A stretch of DNA of 64,000 nt from Kistimonas scapharcae (GCF_039540975.1 NZ_BAABFL010000478.1:9356-73355); one strand, 5' to 3'. Positions 52,106-60,883 are shown, counted from the first letter of the stretch. Notes: generated by a model not told the origin, from the letters alone. A program made the numbers and translations.

Positions 52106-52121
52106 TTATCGTGACTCCTGC

Positions 52122-52511
52122 TTATACTCGACGCTTCTTGGGCGGACGGCAACCATTATGAGGAATGGGTGTTACGTCAGTGATGTTAGTAATCTTGTAG
52201 CCGCAAGCATTAAGCGCACGAACAGCAGATTCACGACCCGGCCCGGGTCCTTTAACACAGACGTCCAGATTCTTCAGACCGTATTCGGCAGCCGCACGAC
52301 CGGCACGCTCAGCAGCAACCTGGGCTGCGAAAGGCGTGCTTTTACGGGAACCACGGAAGCCGGAGCCACCTGCAGTTGCCCAGGTCAGGGTGTTGCCCTG
52401 GCGATCGGTAATGGTCACGATGGTGTTGTTAAAAGAAGCGTGGACGTGTGCTACACCATCCACTACCGTCTTTTTCACCTTTTTCCGTGAACGAGTACCT
52501 GGCTTTGCCAT
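52122..52511 (-). CDS. rpsK: 30S ribosomal protein S11
   Basis: 129 residues, same length as in E. coli; TVVDGVAHVHASFNNTIVTITDRQGN and the C-terminal PHNGCRPPKKRRV identify it. Part of the 30S platform near the E site. Sixteen bases separate it from rpsD. Confidence 0.98.
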   Translation of the reverse strand: MAKPGTRSRKKVKKTVVDGVAHVHASFNNTIVTITDRQGNTLTWATAGGSGFRGSRKSTPFAAQVAAERAGRAAAEYGLKNLDVCVKGPGPGRESAVRALNACGYKITNITDVTPIPHNGCRPPKKRRV

Positions 52512-52555
52512 ATCAGAAATTATCCTGTGTCAAGACAACTGGTTAAACCAGTGTA

Positions 52556-52912
52556 TTACTTACGGATCGGCTTACGTGGGCCCTTACGGGTACGCGCATT
52601 GGTTTTGGTGCGCTGCCCACGAAGCGGAAGGTTACGACGGTGACGCAGACCGCGGTAGCAGCCCAGGTCCATCAGTCGCTTGATGTTCATGTTGATTTCG
52701 CGGCGCAGATCACCTTCGACGGTATAGTTACCGACTTCGGTACGCAGCTTTTCAACGTCGTCTTCGCTCAGCTGACCCATTTTAGCAGTCGGATTGATAC
52801 CGGTCGCTTCACAGATCTTTTGAGCAGTCTGGCGACCTACGCCGTAGACGTAAGTCAAAGAGATAACAGTATGTTTGTTATCCGGAACATTGACGCCAGC
52901 AATACGGGCCAT
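52556..52912 (-). CDS. rpsM: 30S ribosomal protein S13
   Basis: 118 residues, MARIAGVNVPDNKHTVISL; the basic tail RTKTNARTRKGPRKPIRK reaches the P-site tRNA. First gene of the alpha operon; a 150-base gap with a hairpin and a promoter-like pair separates it from rpmJ. Confidence 0.98.
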   Translation of the reverse strand: MARIAGVNVPDNKHTVISLTYVYGVGRQTAQKICEATGINPTAKMGQLSEDDVEKLRTEVGNYTVEGDLRREINMNIKRLMDLGCYRGLRHRRNLPLRGQRTKTNARTRKGPRKPIRK

Positions 52913-52983
52913 TCAATAGTCTCCGTTAAAGGTTTATCGCCTAGTGCAACGCGAAGGGCGAACCCTAACCCGAAAAACGGTTA

Positions 52984-53012
52984 AGGATACATTTCGGATG
53001 CAAACAAATCAA
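52984..53012 (-). promoter_or_regulatory. Possible promoter of the alpha operon
   Basis: On the minus strand TTGATT (53012-53007) and TATCCT (52989-52984) are separated by 17 bases, about 75 bases ahead of rpsM. Both boxes match the consensus in four of six positions, so it is only a candidate. Confidence 0.35.
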
Positions 53013-53038
53013 CCGCCTGATCAAAGATGACCAGGCGG
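53013..53038 (-). terminator. Terminator or attenuator at the end of the spc operon
   Basis: Stem CCGCCTG/CAGGCGG with a 12-base loop, followed on the minus strand by TTGATTTGTTTG. It lies 25-50 bases after rpmJ, between the spc and alpha operons; readthrough is likely because the T-tract is interrupted. Confidence 0.6.
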
Positions 53039-53062
53039 AATATGATTCAAAACCCGAAGAAC

Positions 53063-53179
53063 TCAGCCTTGGCGCTGCTTATGTCGGGGTTCTGCGCTAC
53101 AGATCACCCGGATGGTGCCGTTACGCTTGATGAGCTTGCAATTACGGCACATCTTTTTTACAGAAGCACGTACTTTCAT
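53063..53179 (-). CDS. rpmJ: 50S ribosomal protein L36
   Basis: 38 residues, MKVRASVKKMCRNCKLIKR followed by NGTIRVICSAEPRHKQRQG. It keeps the zinc-binding set (two Cys in CRNC, Cys27, His33), so it is the zinc-containing form. It lies 33 bases after secY, in its usual place as last gene of the spc operon. Too short for many gene finders; identified by direct translation. Confidence 0.96.
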   Translation of the reverse strand: MKVRASVKKMCRNCKLIKRNGTIRVICSAEPRHKQRQG

Positions 53180-53212
53180 CATTCTCTCCACTATCGGCAG
53201 AGTTACAGGCGA

Positions 53213-54538
53213 TCAGCGCAGAAGGCCGCCAGCACCGTAACCCTTAAGATTAGCTTTCTTCATCAGCGACTCATACTGATGCGACATCAGGTGTGACTGG
53301 ATCTGGGACATGGTGTCCATGACCACAACCACCACAATCAACAGCGAAGTACCGCCCAGGTAGAAAGGCACATTTGCCGAAACCACCAGGAACTGTGGCA
53401 GCAGACACACAGCTGTCATATAAATCGCACCAACCATGGTGAGACGTGTCAGCACACCATCAATGTAGCGGGCTGAATGCTCACCGGGGCGAATACCGGG
53501 AATAAAGGCGCCGGACTTCTTCAGATTATCTGCCACGTCCTTCGGATTGAAGACCAGGGCAGTATAGAAGAAACAGAAGAAGACGATACCGGCCGAGAAC
53601 AGAATAATGTTCAGCGGCTGGCCTGGACCAAGCGCCAAAGCAATATCCTGAAGCCAGTCCATGCCTTCTCCCTGACCAAACCACTGCGCAATCGACGCTG
53701 GGAACAGCAGAATGCTTGAAGCAAAGATGGCCGGGATAACACCCGCCATATTCACCTTCAGCGGCAAATGGCTGCTCTGGGCAGCATAGACTTTACGTCC
53801 CTGCTGCCGCTTGGCGTAATTGACCGTGATTCGGCGCTGGCCGCGCTCAACGAATACAACACCGGCAATGATGGCGATGGCAAGAATACCAATCAACAGC
53901 AGTGCCAAGATATTGATATCGCCTTGACGCGCAGACTCAAACGACTGCCCGATCGCGCCGGGCAATCCGGCGACAATACCTGCAAAAATCAGAATCGATA
54001 TACCGTTGCCGATGCCACGCTCAGTCACCTGCTCACCGAGCCACATCATGAACACGGCGCCGGTTACAAAGGTAGTAACAGCAACAAAGTAAAACCCGAA
54101 ATCAGTGGAGAACGAAACCCCCTGATTCGCCAGGCCGACCGTCATACCCATACCCTGAATCAATGCCAGGAGTACGGTACCGTAGCGGGTGTACTGACTG
54201 ATCTTTCTACGTCCGCTCTCACCTTCCTTTTTCAGCTGTTCGAGCTGTGGGCTAACCACTGTCATCAGCTGCATGATAATCGATGCAGAGATGTAGGGCA
54301 TGATGCCCAGCGCCAGAACCGACATCCTCTCCAGCGCACCGCCGGAGAACATGTTGAAGAGACTGAGAATAGTCCCCTCGTTCTGACTGAACAACTGAGC
54401 CAGCCGCTCTGGATTGATACCGGGAACGGGGATATGCGCCCCGATCCGGTACACCAGAATTGCCAGCAGAACAAACAGGACGCGAGATTTCAGCTCGCTT
54501 AACCCACCCTGATTTCCGACAGGTAATGTCTTAGCCAT
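53213..54538 (-). CDS. secY: Protein translocase subunit SecY
   Basis: 441 residues with ten membrane helices, the pore of the SecYEG translocon. N-terminus GGLSELKSRVLFVLLAILVYRIGAHIPVPGI, the plug region FSGGALERMSVLALGIMPYISASII, and the C-terminal loop FIPGIRPGEHSARYIDGVLTR with the SecA/ribosome-binding arginines are typical. Starts immediately after the rplO stop with no spacing. Confidence 0.98.
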   Translation of the reverse strand: MAKTLPVGNQGGLSELKSRVLFVLLAILVYRIGAHIPVPGINPERLAQLFSQNEGTILSLFNMFSGGALERMSVLALGIMPYISASIIMQLMTVVSPQLEQLKKEGESGRRKISQYTRYGTVLLALIQGMGMTVGLANQGVSFSTDFGFYFVAVTTFVTGAVFMMWLGEQVTERGIGNGISILIFAGIVAGLPGAIGQSFESARQGDINILALLLIGILAIAIIAGVVFVERGQRRITVNYAKRQQGRKVYAAQSSHLPLKVNMAGVIPAIFASSILLFPASIAQWFGQGEGMDWLQDIALALGPGQPLNIILFSAGIVFFCFFYTALVFNPKDVADNLKKSGAFIPGIRPGEHSARYIDGVLTRLTMVGAIYMTAVCLLPQFLVVSANVPFYLGGTSLLIVVVVVMDTMSQIQSHLMSHQYESLMKKANLKGYGAGGLLR

Positions 54539-54973
54539 TTAGTCCTCGACTTTCCCACCAGCTGCTTCGATCGCGGCACGGGCACCCTTGGTGACACCCA
54601 GTCCCTTGATGGTGACAGCCTTGTTCAGCTCACCAGACAGGATGACTTTGGCACGCAGGATGTTGGAAGTAATCAGGTCGGCGGCCTTCAGGGCTGCCAG
54701 ATCGATTACGTCCGCCTCTACAGAAGCCAGCTCAGCGATGCGGATTTCCGCAGTCTGACGCGCCATGCGGGAAGTGAAACCGTACTTCGGCAGACGACGC
54801 TGCAGCGGCTGCTGACCGCCTTCGAAACCTGGCTTCACAGAACCACCGGAGCGGGACTTCTGACCTTTGTGACCACGGCCACCGGTCTTGCCCAAGCCAC
54901 TACCGATACCGCGACCGACGCGCTTGCCGGATTTACGGCTGCCTTCAGCCGGAGACAGAGAATTCAGATGCAT
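54539..54973 (-). CDS. rplO: 50S ribosomal protein L15
   Basis: 144 residues, MHLNSLSPAEGSRKSGKRVG and the glycine/arginine-rich segment GLGKTGGRGHKGQKSRSGG that threads into 23S rRNA. Length equals the E. coli protein. Abuts secY. Confidence 0.98.
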   Translation of the reverse strand: MHLNSLSPAEGSRKSGKRVGRGIGSGLGKTGGRGHKGQKSRSGGSVKPGFEGGQQPLQRRLPKYGFTSRMARQTAEIRIAELASVEADVIDLAALKAADLITSNILRAKVILSGELNKAVTIKGLGVTKGARAAIEAAGGKVED

Positions 54974-54974
54974 T

Positions 54975-55160
54975 TTATTCTCCTTCCACGCGAACCAGGT
55001 AGTTAACCTTGTTGATCATTCCACGAACAGCTGGAGTATCTTCTACTTCAACAGTGTGATTGATGCGACGGAGACCCAGACCACGAACGCAGGCCTTATG
55101 GCTTTCCAGACGGCCGTTGGTGCTCTTGACGAGGGTCACTTTGATTTTTTTCTCAGCCAT
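54975..55160 (-). CDS. rpmD: 50S ribosomal protein L30
   Basis: 61 residues from MAEKKIKVTLVKSTNGRLES; an in-frame start 24 codons upstream lies inside rpsE and is discarded. HKACVRGLGLRRINHTVEVED is the conserved rRNA-binding part. One base before rplO. Confidence 0.97.
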   Translation of the reverse strand: MAEKKIKVTLVKSTNGRLESHKACVRGLGLRRINHTVEVEDTPAVRGMINKVNYLVRVEGE

Positions 55161-55167
55161 GACTACC

Positions 55168-55671
55168 TCACAGGATCTCTTCAAGCGTCTTGCCACGCTT
55201 GGCAGCCACGTCTTCCGGAGAGCGCATGTCACGCAGACCTTTGTAGGTCGCCTGAACCACGTTCACAGGGTTAGTGGAACCGTAGCACTTGGCCAGAACG
55301 TTTTGCACACCAGCTACTTCCAGAACAGCACGCATTGCACCGCCGGCGATAACACCAGTACCTTCAGAGGCAGGCTGCATGAAGATCTTGGACGCACCGT
55401 GACGAGCCTTGGCCGGATACTGAATGGTAGAACCATTCAGATCAACCTGGATCATGTTACGGCGAGCCGCTTCCATTGCTTTCTGGATAGCAACTGGCAC
55501 TTCACGTGCCTTGCCGCGACCGAAGCCTACCTTACCTTTGCCATCGCCGACAACAGTCAGGGCGGTAAAACCGAAAATACGGCCACCCTTGACTACCTTG
55601 GCAACGCGGTTCACCTGAACCAGCTTTTCGATAAGGCCTTCGTCGTTGTTTTTACGATCGTCTTTTGCCAT
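55168..55671 (-). CDS. rpsE: 30S ribosomal protein S5
   Basis: 167 residues starting MAKDDRKNNDEGLIEKLVQ; a start three codons earlier also exists. The RNA-binding loop RVAKVVKGGRIFGFTALTVVGD (fidelity and spectinomycin region) and ASEGTGVIAGGAMRAVLEVAGV are intact. Seven bases from rpmD. Confidence 0.98.
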   Translation of the reverse strand: MAKDDRKNNDEGLIEKLVQVNRVAKVVKGGRIFGFTALTVVGDGKGKVGFGRGKAREVPVAIQKAMEAARRNMIQVDLNGSTIQYPAKARHGASKIFMQPASEGTGVIAGGAMRAVLEVAGVQNVLAKCYGSTNPVNVVQATYKGLRDMRSPEDVAAKRGKTLEEIL

Positions 55672-55683
55672 GACTCCCACCCT

Positions 55684-56034
55684 TTAGAATTCCAGTCCGC
55701 TTTCACGGGCTGCGTCGGCAAGAGCCTTAACACGACCGTGATACTTGAAGCCGGAGCGGTCAAAAGCCACTTTGGAAATACCGGCCGCTTTGGCGCGCTC
55801 AGCGATGAGTGCACCGACTTTCTTCGCAGCTTCGATATTACCAGTTGCTTCACCACGCAGCTCTTTCTCTACAGTGGAAGCCGCTGCCAACACCTTCTCG
55901 CCGTTAGGTGCAATCACCTGGGCATAGATGTGGCGAGGAGTACGGGTCACAGTCAGGCGATTAACCCTGAGCTCCCGCATCTTCATCCGCGCGCGACGTG
56001 CGCGGCGCAGACGGGCAATTTTCTTGTCGCTCAT
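55684..56034 (-). CDS. rplR: 50S ribosomal protein L18
   Basis: 116 residues, MSDKKIARLRRARRARMKMR; a basic N-terminal tail, then RLTVTRTPRHIYAQVI and the end DRSGFKYHGRVKALADAARE. Binds 5S rRNA together with L5 and L25. Confidence 0.98.
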   Translation of the reverse strand: MSDKKIARLRRARRARMKMRELRVNRLTVTRTPRHIYAQVIAPNGEKVLAAASTVEKELRGEATGNIEAAKKVGALIAERAKAAGISKVAFDRSGFKYHGRVKALADAARESGLEF

Positions 56035-56048
56035 GATGTCACCCTACC

Positions 56049-56582
56049 TTACTTTTTCTTGGCCTCTTTGCGACGGACACGTTCGTCAGTATAACGAACC
56101 CCCTTACCCTTGTAGGGCTCAGGACGTCTGAAGTCGCGAATTTCAGCGGCCACCTGACCAACCAGCTGCTTATCGATACCCTTGATAACGATGTCAGTCT
56201 GGCTAGGCGTTTCAGCAGTGACACCTTCCGGCAACGCATAGACAACCGGGTGAGAGAAACCCAGCGACAGATTCAGGGTCTTGCCCTGGAGCTGCGCACG
56301 GTAACCAACACCAACCAGCTTCAGGCTCTTGGTGAAGCCTGTGCTTACACCAGTCACCATATTATTTACCAGCGCCCGGGTAGTACCGGACATGGCGCGG
56401 GACAACTTGCTGCCATCACGGGCTTCGAAAGTCAGGACGTTTTCTTCCTGCTTAACTTCGACAGCCATATGGATATCAAGATCCAACTGCCCCATACCAC
56501 CTTTGATAGCGATATGCTGGCCAGCCAGCTTAACTTCTACACCAGCAGGGATTTCAACTGGGCTCTTTGCTACACGAGACAT
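56049..56582 (-). CDS. rplF: 50S ribosomal protein L6
   Basis: 177 residues, MSRVAKSPVEIPAGVEVKLA; two similar alpha/beta halves with SHPVVYALPEGVTAETPSQ and the C-terminal RRPEPYKGKGVRYTDERVRRKE near the factor-binding site. Same length as in E. coli. Confidence 0.98.
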   Translation of the reverse strand: MSRVAKSPVEIPAGVEVKLAGQHIAIKGGMGQLDLDIHMAVEVKQEENVLTFEARDGSKLSRAMSGTTRALVNNMVTGVSTGFTKSLKLVGVGYRAQLQGKTLNLSLGFSHPVVYALPEGVTAETPSQTDIVIKGIDKQLVGQVAAEIRDFRRPEPYKGKGVRYTDERVRRKEAKKK

Positions 56583-56594
56583 ATCAGCCCTCCC

Positions 56595-56987
56595 TTAGAA
56601 TACGGTGCAGAGTACTTCGCCACCAACACCCGCGGCGCGGGCAGCGCGATCGGTCATCACGCCCTTGTTAGTGGAAACGATAGCGATACCCAAGCCGCCG
56701 TTGACTTTCGGCAGCGCGCCAGTGGCTGCGTAGTTACGCAGACCAGGACGGCTTACACGCTTGAGCTCTTCGATTACAGGCTTGCCTTCGAAGTACTTCA
56801 GCTCAATGCTGAGCTGGGATTTGCTTTCACCTTCGACTTTGAAGTCAGCGATGAAACCTTCATCCTTCAGTACTTTTGCAACGGCAGCTTTAATCTTGGA
56901 AGCTGGCATGCTGACAGACGCATGTTCTGCCATTTGGGCATTACGGATTCGAGTTAGCATATCAGCTAACGGGTCCTGCATACTCAT
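56595..56987 (-). CDS. rpsH: 30S ribosomal protein S8
   Basis: 130 residues, MSMQDPLADMLTRIRNAQM, ending with GIAIVSTNKGVMTDRAARAAGVGGEVLC. It binds 16S helix 21 and in E. coli represses the spc operon through a site near rplE; I could not define that site here. Confidence 0.98.
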   Translation of the reverse strand: MSMQDPLADMLTRIRNAQMAEHASVSMPASKIKAAVAKVLKDEGFIADFKVEGESKSQLSIELKYFEGKPVIEELKRVSRPGLRNYAATGALPKVNGGLGIAIVSTNKGVMTDRAARAAGVGGEVLCTVF

Positions 56988-57013
56988 TCTTGCACTCTCC
57001 TAGATCAGCGCGC

Positions 57014-57319
57014 TTACCAGCTGGCCTTGGTCAGGCCAGGAACATCACCACGCATGGCTGCTTCACGCAGCTTGATGCGGCTCAGGCCGAACTTACGCAG
57101 GTAAGCGTGAGGACGACCGGTCTGACGGCAACGGTTGCGCAGACGCGCAGGGCTTGCGTTGCGTGGCAGTTTTTGCAGAGCGACCTGCGCGTCCCAACGT
57201 TCTTCTTCAGACAGATTAACGTTGACAGCAGCAGCCTTCAGCTCGGCGCGCTTTTGAGCATATTTCGCGACTGTCCGCTGACGCTTCAGTTCGCGCTGCT
57301 TCATGGATGTTTTTGCCAT
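57014..57319 (-). CDS. rpsN: 30S ribosomal protein S14, zinc-free type
   Basis: 101 residues, MAKTSMKQRELKRQRTVAK; RNASPARLRNRCRQTGRPHAYLRKFGLSRIKLRE is the conserved C-terminal half. Only one Cys is present in place of the CxxC pairs, so this is the long zinc-independent form standard for gammaproteobacteria. Confidence 0.98.
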   Translation of the reverse strand: MAKTSMKQRELKRQRTVAKYAQKRAELKAAAVNVNLSEEERWDAQVALQKLPRNASPARLRNRCRQTGRPHAYLRKFGLSRIKLREAAMRGDVPGLTKASW

Positions 57320-57347
57320 AAGCGGGGCTTCCTCTCGTCTTTATGAA

Positions 57348-57887
57348 CTAGCCGCGGAATGGGAAGTTGAACGCCTTGAGCAGCGCACGACCTTCTTCGT
57401 CAGTTTTGGCAGTAGTAGTGAACGTGATGTCCAGACCACGGAGGGTATCGATCTTGTCGTAATCGATTTCCGGGAAGATGATCTGTTCTTTCACGCCCAT
57501 GCTGTAGTTGCCGCGACCGTCAAAAGACTTGCCATTCACGCCGCGGAAGTCGCGTACACGTGGCAGAGCAATGTCGACCAGACGCTGCAGGAACTCATAC
57601 ATGCGCTCGTCACGCAGAGTAACCTTCACACCGATCGGCCAGCCTTCACGGATTTTGAAACCGGCAACAGACTTACGAGCACGCGTCACAACAGCCTTCT
57701 GGCCAGCGATCTTTTCCAGATCGGCCACAGCGTGTTCGATGACTTTCTTGTCACCAACCGCTTCACCCACACCCATGTTCAGGGTGATTTTGGTGAGACG
57801 CGGTACTTCGTGCACGTTCTTCACACCCAGCTCTTTTTGCAGCTCAGGTACGATTTTTTCTCGGTAAACTTTTTTAAGTTCAGCCAT
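57348..57887 (-). CDS. rplE: 50S ribosomal protein L5
   Basis: 179 residues, starting MAELKKVYREKIVPELQ as in E. coli; five extra codons upstream are not needed. PRLTKITLNMGVGEA and MGVKEQIIFPEIDYDK identify it. Binds 5S rRNA and contacts P-site tRNA. Confidence 0.98.
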   Translation of the reverse strand: MAELKKVYREKIVPELQKELGVKNVHEVPRLTKITLNMGVGEAVGDKKVIEHAVADLEKIAGQKAVVTRARKSVAGFKIREGWPIGVKVTLRDERMYEFLQRLVDIALPRVRDFRGVNGKSFDGRGNYSMGVKEQIIFPEIDYDKIDTLRGLDITFTTTAKTDEEGRALLKAFNFPFRG

Positions 57888-57898
57888 CTTACCTGACC

Positions 57899-58216
57899 TC
57901 ACGCATCGACCGGGTTGCCATTGGACTTGAACACGCGCTGCTTCTTGCCTTCTTCAGTGAAGGAGAAGCCGACGCGGTCAGCCTTCTGGCTCTCGGGGTT
58001 CCAGATAGCAACGTTGGAAGCCTGAATAGCTGCTTCCTTTTCTACGATGCCGCCAGGTTGGCCCAACATGGGGTTAGGCTTCTGGTGCTTCTTGACCATG
58101 TTGACGCCGGCTACAACCAGACGACCATCAGTGGCCACTTTCAGCACCTTGCCGCGCTTGCCCTTATCCTTACCGGCAATTACGACAACTTCATCATCAC
58201 GACGAATCTTTTTCAC
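57899..58216 (-). CDS. rplX: 50S ribosomal protein L24
   Basis: 105 residues with the KOW motif near the start (DDEVVVIAGKDKGKRGKVLKV). Early assembly protein of the large subunit at the tunnel exit. Eleven bases before rplE. Confidence 0.98.
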   Translation of the reverse strand: MKKIRRDDEVVVIAGKDKGKRGKVLKVATDGRLVVAGVNMVKKHQKPNPMLGQPGGIVEKEAAIQASNVAIWNPESQKADRVGFSFTEEGKKQRVFKSNGNPVDA

Positions 58217-58226
58217 AGCAGCCTCC

Positions 58227-58595
58227 TTACAGCACTTCTGGTGCCAGTGAGATGATCTTCATGAACTGCTCACCACGCAGCTCACGAGTCACGGGCCCGA
58301 AGATACGGGTGCCGATCGGCTGTTGGTTAGCGTTCAGAAGCACTGCTGCGTTACCGTCAAAACGGATCAGAGATCCATCGGGACGACGAACGCCCTTTCT
58401 AGTGCGAACGACCACGGCATTCATTACCTGGCCTTTCTTCACTTTGCCACGCGGGATGGCTTCTTTTACGGTGACCTTGATGATGTCACCGATACCGGCA
58501 TAACGACGGTGGGAGCCGCCCAGTACTTTAATGCACTGAACACGACGGGCACCGCTGTTATCCGCTACGTCGAGTACTGTCTCGGTCTGAATCAT
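58227..58595 (-). CDS. rplN: 50S ribosomal protein L14
   Basis: 122 residues from MIQTETVLDVADNSGARRV, with AGGAGAAGGTA just before the ATG; a start nine codons upstream is rejected. First gene of the spc operon. Forms an intersubunit bridge with 16S rRNA. Length equals the E. coli protein (123). Confidence 0.98.
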   Translation of the reverse strand: MIQTETVLDVADNSGARRVQCIKVLGGSHRRYAGIGDIIKVTVKEAIPRGKVKKGQVMNAVVVRTRKGVRRPDGSLIRFDGNAAVLLNANQQPIGTRIFGPVTRELRGEQFMKIISLAPEVL

Positions 58596-58623
58596 TACCT
58601 TCTCCTCAAACTGCAGACCCAAA

Positions 58624-58642
58624 GCCGGCCCTGAAGGCCGGT
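58624..58642 (-). terminator. Hairpin at the S10/spc operon boundary
   Basis: Stem CCGGCC/GGCCGG with loop CTGAA (plus strand), followed on the minus strand by CTTTGGG. It fills the 53-base gap between rpsQ, last S10-operon gene, and rplN. Probably a partial terminator, since no separate rplN promoter is evident. Confidence 0.6.
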
Positions 58643-58648
58643 ATAGCC

Positions 58649-58912
58649 TTAGATTTGAGTCGCACGCTCAACAATGGAAACCAGCTCAAAAGACTTAGTC
58701 TTTGACTGAGGACGAGTTTCCTTGATAGTGACGACATCACCCATACGGCAATCGTTACTTTCATCGTGCGCGTGCAGTTTAGTAGACCGCTTTACGATTT
58801 TACCGTAGAGCGGATGCTTTACACGGCGCTCAATGAGGACAGTGATGGTCTTGTCCATCTTGTCACTCACAACCTTACCGGTCAGAGTGCGGACTTTCTT
58901 GTCTTCGGCCAT
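58649..58912 (-). CDS. rpsQ: 30S ribosomal protein S17
   Basis: 87 residues starting MAEDKKVRTLTGKVVSDKMD; an OB-fold with VLIERRVKHPLYGKIVKRSTKLHAHDE. Last gene of the S10 operon. Confidence 0.98.
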   Translation of the reverse strand: MAEDKKVRTLTGKVVSDKMDKTITVLIERRVKHPLYGKIVKRSTKLHAHDESNDCRMGDVVTIKETRPQSKTKSFELVSIVERATQI

Positions 58913-58913
58913 C

Positions 58914-59105
58914 TTATTCACCTGCCTTCTCATTCAGGACCGTTTTAATGCGGGCAATATCCCGCTTGGCCTGCTTCAGCAGATGAGTCTGCTTCAGCTG
59001 ACCAGTTGCCTTCTGCATGCGATAGTTGAACTGATCGCGCAGCAGGGTGAGCAGCTCAGCGTTGAGCTCCTCGGCAGATTTTCCACGCAATTCTGCAGCT
59101 TTCAT
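58914..59105 (-). CDS. rpmC: 50S ribosomal protein L29
   Basis: 63 residues, MKAAELRGKSAEELNAELL, all helical; docks at the tunnel exit near the SRP and trigger factor site. Its ATG shares one base with the rplP stop. Confidence 0.97.
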   Translation of the reverse strand: MKAAELRGKSAEELNAELLTLLRDQFNYRMQKATGQLKQTHLLKQAKRDIARIKTVLNEKAGE

Positions 59106-59518
59106 TACATCATTCCCCGCTTGACGAAGGAGGTTTGAACCGGCAGCTTAGCAGCAGCCAGGGCAAATGCCTCACGCGCCAGCTCTTCGGATACACCTTC
59201 CATCTCATACAGGACACGACCAGGTTGGATCTGGCATACCCAGTATTCGACGGCGCCTTTACCTTTACCCATACGAACCTCAAGAGGCTTCTTACTGATG
59301 GGCTTGTCAGGGAAGATGCGAATCCAGATTTTACCAGCACGCTTAACGTGACGAGTCATCGCACGACGAGCTGCTTCAATCTGACGGGCTGTTATACGGC
59401 CACGGCCAGTTGCCTTCAATGCGTATTCGCCGAAGCTGACCTTGGAGCCACGCTGAGCCAGACCGCGGTTACGGCCCTTCTGCATCTTGCGGAACTTAGT
59501 ACGCTTAGGTTGGAGCAT
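59105..59518 (-). CDS. rplP: 50S ribosomal protein L16
   Basis: 137 residues, MLQPKRTKFRKMQKGRNRGLA; KVSFGEYALKATGRGRITARQIEAARRAMTRH is the conserved core near the A-site. Arg at the position hydroxylated by YcfD in E. coli (RMGKGKG region) is kept. Confidence 0.98.
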   Translation of the reverse strand: MLQPKRTKFRKMQKGRNRGLAQRGSKVSFGEYALKATGRGRITARQIEAARRAMTRHVKRAGKIWIRIFPDKPISKKPLEVRMGKGKGAVEYWVCQIQPGRVLYEMEGVSEELAREAFALAAAKLPVQTSFVKRGMM

Positions 59519-59530
59519 CGTTATTACTCC

Positions 59531-60229
59531 TTACTTCTTAGCCGGCTTGCGACGCGGACGTCGAGCGGGTTTCTTCTGTTCTTTTTCCTCTTCATGGACG
59601 CCGCCGATGACTTCGCCCTTGAAGATCCAGACCTTGATACCGATCACACCATAAGTGGTGTGTGCTTCGTAAGTAGCGTAATCGATATCGGCACGCAGGG
59701 TGTGCAGAGGCACACGACCTTCGCGGTACCACTCGGTCCGTGCGATTTCAGCACCGCCGAGACGGCCGGAAATCTGAACACGAATACCCTTGGCGCCCAA
59801 ACGCATGGTGTTCTGAACCGCACGCTTCATGGCGCGACGGAACATAACACGACGCTCCAGCTGGCCCGCAATACCTTGCGCTACCAGCTGAGCATCCATC
59901 TCAGGCTTGCGTACTTCTTCGATGTTGATGTGCACAGGCACATTCATCATCTTGTTCAGGTCCTGACGCAGACGCTCAACGTCTTCACCCTTCTTGCCGA
60001 TCACGATACCGGGACGGGCAGTGTGGATGGTGACGCGTGCGCTTTGCGCGGGACGCTGAATATCGATACGGCTAACAGACGCATTCTTCAGCTTCTTCTG
60101 CAGGTACTCACGCACCTTCAGATCAGCAATCAGGTTGTCTGCATAAGCGCTGCCTTCGGCATACCACACAGAGGTGTGGTTCTTGACGATGCCCAGGCGA
60201 ATTCCCGTTGGATGTACTTTCTGACCCAT
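59531..60229 (-). CDS. rpsC: 30S ribosomal protein S3
   Basis: 232 residues starting MGQKVHPTGIRLGIVKNHTS; six upstream codons in frame are discarded. KH domain around IHTARPGIVIGKKGEDVERL and the C-terminal GVIGIKVWIFKGEV, with a lysine/arginine-rich tail. Lines the mRNA entry channel. Confidence 0.98.
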   Translation of the reverse strand: MGQKVHPTGIRLGIVKNHTSVWYAEGSAYADNLIADLKVREYLQKKLKNASVSRIDIQRPAQSARVTIHTARPGIVIGKKGEDVERLRQDLNKMMNVPVHINIEEVRKPEMDAQLVAQGIAGQLERRVMFRRAMKRAVQNTMRLGAKGIRVQISGRLGGAEIARTEWYREGRVPLHTLRADIDYATYEAHTTYGVIGIKVWIFKGEVIGGVHEEEKEQKKPARRPRRKPAKK

Positions 60230-60233
60230 CTGA

Positions 60234-60569
60234 TTACACCTCAGCAACCTTGACAGTGATATGGCAAGTCCGCTTCAGAATGCGATCAGCACGGCCTTTC
60301 GCCCGAGGCTTGATGCGCTTCATGGTCATGCCTTCGTTAACGTAGGCGCTGGATACCTTCAGCTCGTCGATATCCATGCCATCGTTGTGTTCCGCATTGG
60401 CGATTGCGGATTCCAGAACCTTCTTGACCAGGACAGCAGCTTTTTTGTTGCTGTAGGTCAGGATGTCCAGCGCTTCAGCCACCCCTTTGCCGCGAACAAG
60501 GTCAACGACCAAGCGAGCTTTCTGGGCAGAAATGCGAGCGCCTTTGTGCATAGCAGCTACTTCTTTCAT
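60234..60569 (-). CDS. rplV: 50S ribosomal protein L22
   Basis: 111 residues with the tunnel-reaching beta hairpin (KRIKPRAKGRADRILKRTCHI). The start MKEVAAMHKGARIS fits the E. coli length (110). Four bases before rpsC. Confidence 0.98.
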   Translation of the reverse strand: MKEVAAMHKGARISAQKARLVVDLVRGKGVAEALDILTYSNKKAAVLVKKVLESAIANAEHNDGMDIDELKVSSAYVNEGMTMKRIKPRAKGRADRILKRTCHITVKVAEV

Positions 60570-60582
60570 CTCTTATCCCTTC

Positions 60583-60861
60583 TTAACGCTTCTTGGCCTT
60601 CTTGTCCGCTGCGTGACCACGGTAGGTACGCGTTGCGGCAAATTCACCCAGCTTGTGGCCAACCATTTCTTCGGACACATAGACGGGTACGTGCTGACGA
60701 CCATTATGAACAGCCAGGGTCAGACCAACCATTTGCGGAATAATCATGGAACGGCGCGACCAGGTCTTGATCGGGCGCTTGTTTCCAGACTCTACCGCGT
60801 CCTCCACCTTCTTCAGCAGGTGCAGGTCAATAAAAGGACCTTTTTTAAGTGAACGTGGCAC
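60583..60861 (-). CDS. rpsS: 30S ribosomal protein S19
   Basis: 92 residues, MPRSLKKGPFIDLHLLKKV, and VYVSEEMVGHKLGEFAATRTYRGHAADKKAKKR at the end. Head of the small subunit, paired with S13. Confidence 0.98.
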   Translation of the reverse strand: MPRSLKKGPFIDLHLLKKVEDAVESGNKRPIKTWSRRSMIIPQMVGLTLAVHNGRQHVPVYVSEEMVGHKLGEFAATRTYRGHAADKKAKKR

Positions 60862-60883
60862 TGTCGTATCCTCTATCTCTCAA

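Noticed and set aside
55060..56094. A 344-codon open frame on the plus strand across rpmD, rpsE and rplR
   Set aside because: It lies wholly opposite three certain ribosomal genes, has no ribosome site, and its product has no recognisable family; it is a side effect of strong codon bias.
59135..60253. A 372-codon open frame on the plus strand across rplP and rpsC
   Set aside because: Antisense to two ribosomal genes, with no start signals and no family resemblance.
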